From contig JAFYWY010000082.1 in the NCBI GenBank assembly GCA_017546455.1, positions 1 to 52,472 of the forward strand: a DNA stretch of 52,472 nt, in the 5' to 3' direction. The notes under the pieces are model-generated. The model was not told the origin of the DNA. It made no database searches and worked only from the letters and a program-made list of their open reading frames with translations. The DNA is from Opitutales bacterium. GTDB taxonomy: Bacteria > Verrucomicrobiota > Verrucomicrobiia > Opitutales > UBA953. Below, piece after piece: positions 50,404-52,472 of the stretch; the first letter of the stretch is position 1, and every line of letters begins with the position of its first letter. The position numbers and the translations under genes were made by a program.

Positions 50404-50478
50404 TGCCCGATAGTGTAACGGTCAGCACCAATGACTCTGACTCATTTAGTCCAGGTTCGAATCCTGGTCGGGCAACCA
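50404..50478 (+). tRNA. tRNA-Gln (anticodon CTG)
   Basis: Acceptor TGCCCGA/TCGGGCA, anticodon stem AATGA/TCATT with loop CTCTGAC, T arm CCAGG-TTCGAAT-CCTGG, discriminator A and encoded CCA. It reads CAG. It lies 14 bp after tRNA-Thr and is probably cotranscribed with it. Confidence 0.96.
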
Positions 50479-50484
50479 CTTTTG

Positions 50485-50515
50485 AAGTCCCGTATGCAAG
50501 TACGGGACTTTTTTG
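50485..50515 (+). terminator. Terminator of the tRNA operon
   Basis: AAGTCCCGTA and TACGGGACTT form a perfect 10-bp stem with a TGCAAG loop, followed by TTTTTTG. Confidence 0.92.
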
Positions 50516-50587
50516 TGCTCTCGCGTTAAAAAATGTTCGCACGGAAGGTCTCGGGACGATATAAAATTGCTTTTTAATTTATTCGAG

Positions 50588-52472
50588 ATGACCACTGAAA
50601 TTAACGCATTGACGCGCGCGGCCGACGAGGCCCGCGGTTTGGCTATCGACGCAATTGCCGGTTGTAATTCCGGGCACATGGGGCTCCCGCTCGGCGCCGC
50701 CGAAATCGGCGCAGCGCTCTTCGGCCGTTGCCTGAACGTTGCCCCCAAGCATGCGAAATGGATCAATCGTGACCGTTTCGTACTTTCCGCCGGACACGGA
50801 AGCATGTTCAGCTATGCGTGGTTGCACTTGGCGGGCTTCGCAATTTCGCTGGACGACCTGAAGACCTTCCGCAAGCGCGGGAGCCTCACGCCCGGTCACC
50901 CCGAATTCGGCGATACCCCCGGCATCGAAGCAACGACGGGACCGCTCGGTCAGGGTATCGGCAATATCGTCGGTATGGCGCTCGCCGAAAAGATGGCGGC
51001 TGCTAAGTTCAATACCGAAGAACACACGATTTTTGACCACGTTGTCGTCGGACTCTGCGGAGACGGCTGTCTGCAGGAAGGCATTTCTTATGAGGCGGCT
51101 TCCTTCGCGGCGCGTTTCGGTCTCGATAATCTGATTCTTTTCTATGACGCCAACGACATCACGCTCGATGCTCCGGCCGATAAGACTCAGCGCGAAGACA
51201 CGATGCTCCGTTTCCAGGCGGCCGGCTGGGATGCCTGGCTTTTGGAAGACGGACACAGCATTCCGGACCTGATCCGCGTTTACGAAGACGCGAAGTCGCA
51301 CAAGAACGGTCGTCCGAAAATCATCGTTTGCAAGACGCTCATCGGTAAGGGCGTTGCCGAAGTGGCAGGAACGACGAAGGCGCACGGCGAAGGCGGTGCG
51401 AAGTTTGCGGAAGCGGCGCGCAAGGGCTGGGGCCTTCCGGAAGAACGTTTCTACGTTTCGCCGGAAACGCGCGAATACTTTGCCGCGCTTGCCGCTCGTC
51501 GCGAAGACGCTTATCAGGCTTGGGAAAAGACTTTCGCCGCATGGCAGGCCGCCAATCCGGAGCTTGCCGCGTTGCTCGACAAGGGAATTGCCGGCGATCA
51601 CGGAACCGCCGAAGCGCTGCTCGCGCTCATTCCCGAATTCGGCGCCAACAACAACGCTACGCGCGTTTCCGGCGAAGTCGCGCTCAATGCACTTGCCAAG
51701 CAGAACCCGCTTATGCTTGCCGGTTCGGCCGACCTCTTCTCCTCCGTCAAAACCTACATTAAGGACGGCGGTGATTTTGACGTCGAAACGCCGACGGGAC
51801 GCAATATTTTCTACGGCATCCGCGAACATGCGATGGCTGCAATCACGAACGGTATCGGCTACTACGGCATCTTCAAGCCGATGGCTTCGACCTTCCTGAC
51901 CTTCATCGACTACGCACGCGGCGCCGTCCGTGTCTCCGCTCTCGCGAAGCTCCCGGTTTACTACGTGCTGACGCACGATTCCGTCGCCGTCGGAGAAGAC
52001 GGTCCGACGCACCAGCCGGTGGAACTCGTTTCGTCGCTGCGTTGCATTCCGAACCTCGACGTCATTCGTCCGGGTGATTCGGAAGAAACGGCTGCGGCTT
52101 ATGCGTATGCGGTTGCCCGCAAGGACGGTCCGGTCGCGCTTTGCCTCTCCCGCCAGAATGTGCCGGCACTGGAAATGATTCCGGCGGCAACGCGTCGTGC
52201 GGGAACGCTGAAGGGCGCGTATATTGCCGTGAAGGAAACGGCGGCTCTCGAACGCATCATTATCGCGACGGGCAGCGAGCTGCAGTTGGCGGTTGCGGCG
52301 GCGGAACAGCTCGGCGCCGGAACGCGCGTCGTTTCTATGCCATCGATGGAAATTTTCGACAAGCAGGCTCCGGAGTATCGCGAAGCAGTGCTTCCCGCCG
52401 CCTGCACGAATCGTGTCGCGATCGAAGCCGGTATTTCGACGATGTGGTGGAAATACGTCGGGCTTAACGGCA
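50588..52472 (+). CDS. tkt: Transketolase (3' end beyond the window)
   Basis: The frame is open from the ATG at 50588 to the window end, 628 codons, so some 30-50 C-terminal residues are missing compared with the usual ~665. Transketolase moves two-carbon ketol units between sugar phosphates in the pentose phosphate and related pathways, using thiamine diphosphate. The N-terminal [20 protein letters not shown] and [18 protein letters not shown] fit. [20 protein letters not shown] and the cofactor motif [15 protein letters not shown] (about residue 158) fit as well. The pyrimidine domain has [18 protein letters not shown] and [18 protein letters not shown]. It follows the tRNA terminator by about 70 bp. 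Confidence 0.96.
   Translation, partial: MTTEINALTRAADEARGLAIDAIAGCNSGHMGLPLGAAEIGAALFGRCLNVAPKHAKWINRDRFVLSAGHGSMFSYAWLHLAGFAISLDDLKTFRKRGSLTPGHPEFGDTPGIEATTGPLGQGIGNIVGMALAEKMAAAKFNTEEHTIFDHVVVGLCGDGCLQEGISYEAASFAARFGLDNLILFYDANDITLDAPADKTQREDTMLRFQAAGWDAWLLEDGHSIPDLIRVYEDAKSHKNGRPKIIVCKTLIGKGVAEVAGTTKAHGEGGAKFAEAARKGWGLPEERFYVSPETREYFAALAARREDAYQAWEKTFAAWQAANPELAALLDKGIAGDHGTAEALLALIPEFGANNNATRVSGEVALNALAKQNPLMLAGSADLFSSVKTYIKDGGDFDVETPTGRNIFYGIREHAMAAITNGIGYYGIFKPMASTFLTFIDYARGAVRVSALAKLPVYYVLTHDSVAVGEDGPTHQPVELVSSLRCIPNLDVIRPGDSEETAAAYAYAVARKDGPVALCLSRQNVPALEMIPAATRRAGTLKGAYIAVKETAALERIIIATGSELQLAVAAAEQLGAGTRVVSMPSMEIFDKQAPEYREAVLPAACTNRVAIEAGISTMWWKYVGLNG

Noticed and set aside
1-52472. 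CRISPR arrays, prophage, integrase or transposase genes, rRNA genes
   Set aside because: No regularly spaced repeats, cas genes, phage structural genes, transposases or rRNA segments were seen on either strand.

Overview
The window reads as a chromosomal segment of a Gram-negative, gut-type member of the Verrucomicrobiota (probably Opitutales/Puniceicoccales-like). This placement is inferred from gene content, not from a marker-gene comparison. It rests on three proteins with PEP-CTERM anchors, a five-gene locus in the same order as the Akkermansia muciniphila Amuc_1102 to Amuc_1098 pilus-like locus, a long-form IspG, outer-membrane genes (secretin, LptE, LpxR, a BamD-like protein, a giant autotransporter), and start codons that mostly lack a Shine-Dalgarno sequence. 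Coding density is high and base composition moderately GC-rich. The PEP-CTERM gene cores and the intergenic spacers are visibly more AT-rich.

Layout. 1-4,260: two PEP-CTERM genes flank argG. Each is preceded by a member of a ~132-bp repeat family and by a strong promoter with a poly-G run in its spacer. 4,258-9,240: tatC and a SulP transporter (minus), then mazG, a DUF192 protein and an orphan sufC (plus). 9,419-21,664: one 4,081-residue autotransporter. 21,731-25,232: ribF, a repeat-rich spacer, a third PEP-CTERM gene and menC (minus). 25,309-28,186: fabH, a BamD-like TPR protein and lptE, tightly packed. 28,325-36,028: the Amuc_1102/1101/1100/1099/1098-like operon (secreted protein, PilM with a PilN-like tail, Amuc_1100-like protein, Amuc_1099-like protein, secretin). 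36,161-37,786: two tandem paralogues built from a duplicated module. 37,857-41,908: tatA-dsbD-lpxR-tsaB (minus). 42,035-44,491: a GH84 hexosaminidase. 44,564-49,222: sppA-udg-ispG (minus). 49,318-50,100: a PEGA/SHOCT-type lipoprotein (minus). 50,315-50,478: tRNA-Thr(TGT) and tRNA-Gln(CTG). 50,588-end: a transketolase gene cut by the window edge.

The most unusual system is the PEP-CTERM family. The three genes share almost the same promoter, 5' leader, signal peptide and C-terminal anchor, but their ~200-residue cores are unrelated by eye. A run of 6, 8 or 9 G lies between the -35 and -10 hexamers, giving spacers of 13, 17 and 17 bp. This is the layout expected of slipped-strand, phase-variable promoters (as at Neisseria porA), with the first copy apparently OFF and the other two ON. 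I infer a switchable, core-swapped surface-protein family; this needs population sequencing and expression data.

Many of the other genes serve the cell envelope: pilus-like secretin complex, lipid A modification, Tat and Dsb systems, LPS and outer-membrane protein assembly, and signal-peptide digestion. Together with the GH84 enzyme this suits a host-associated bacterium living on glycan-rich surfaces.
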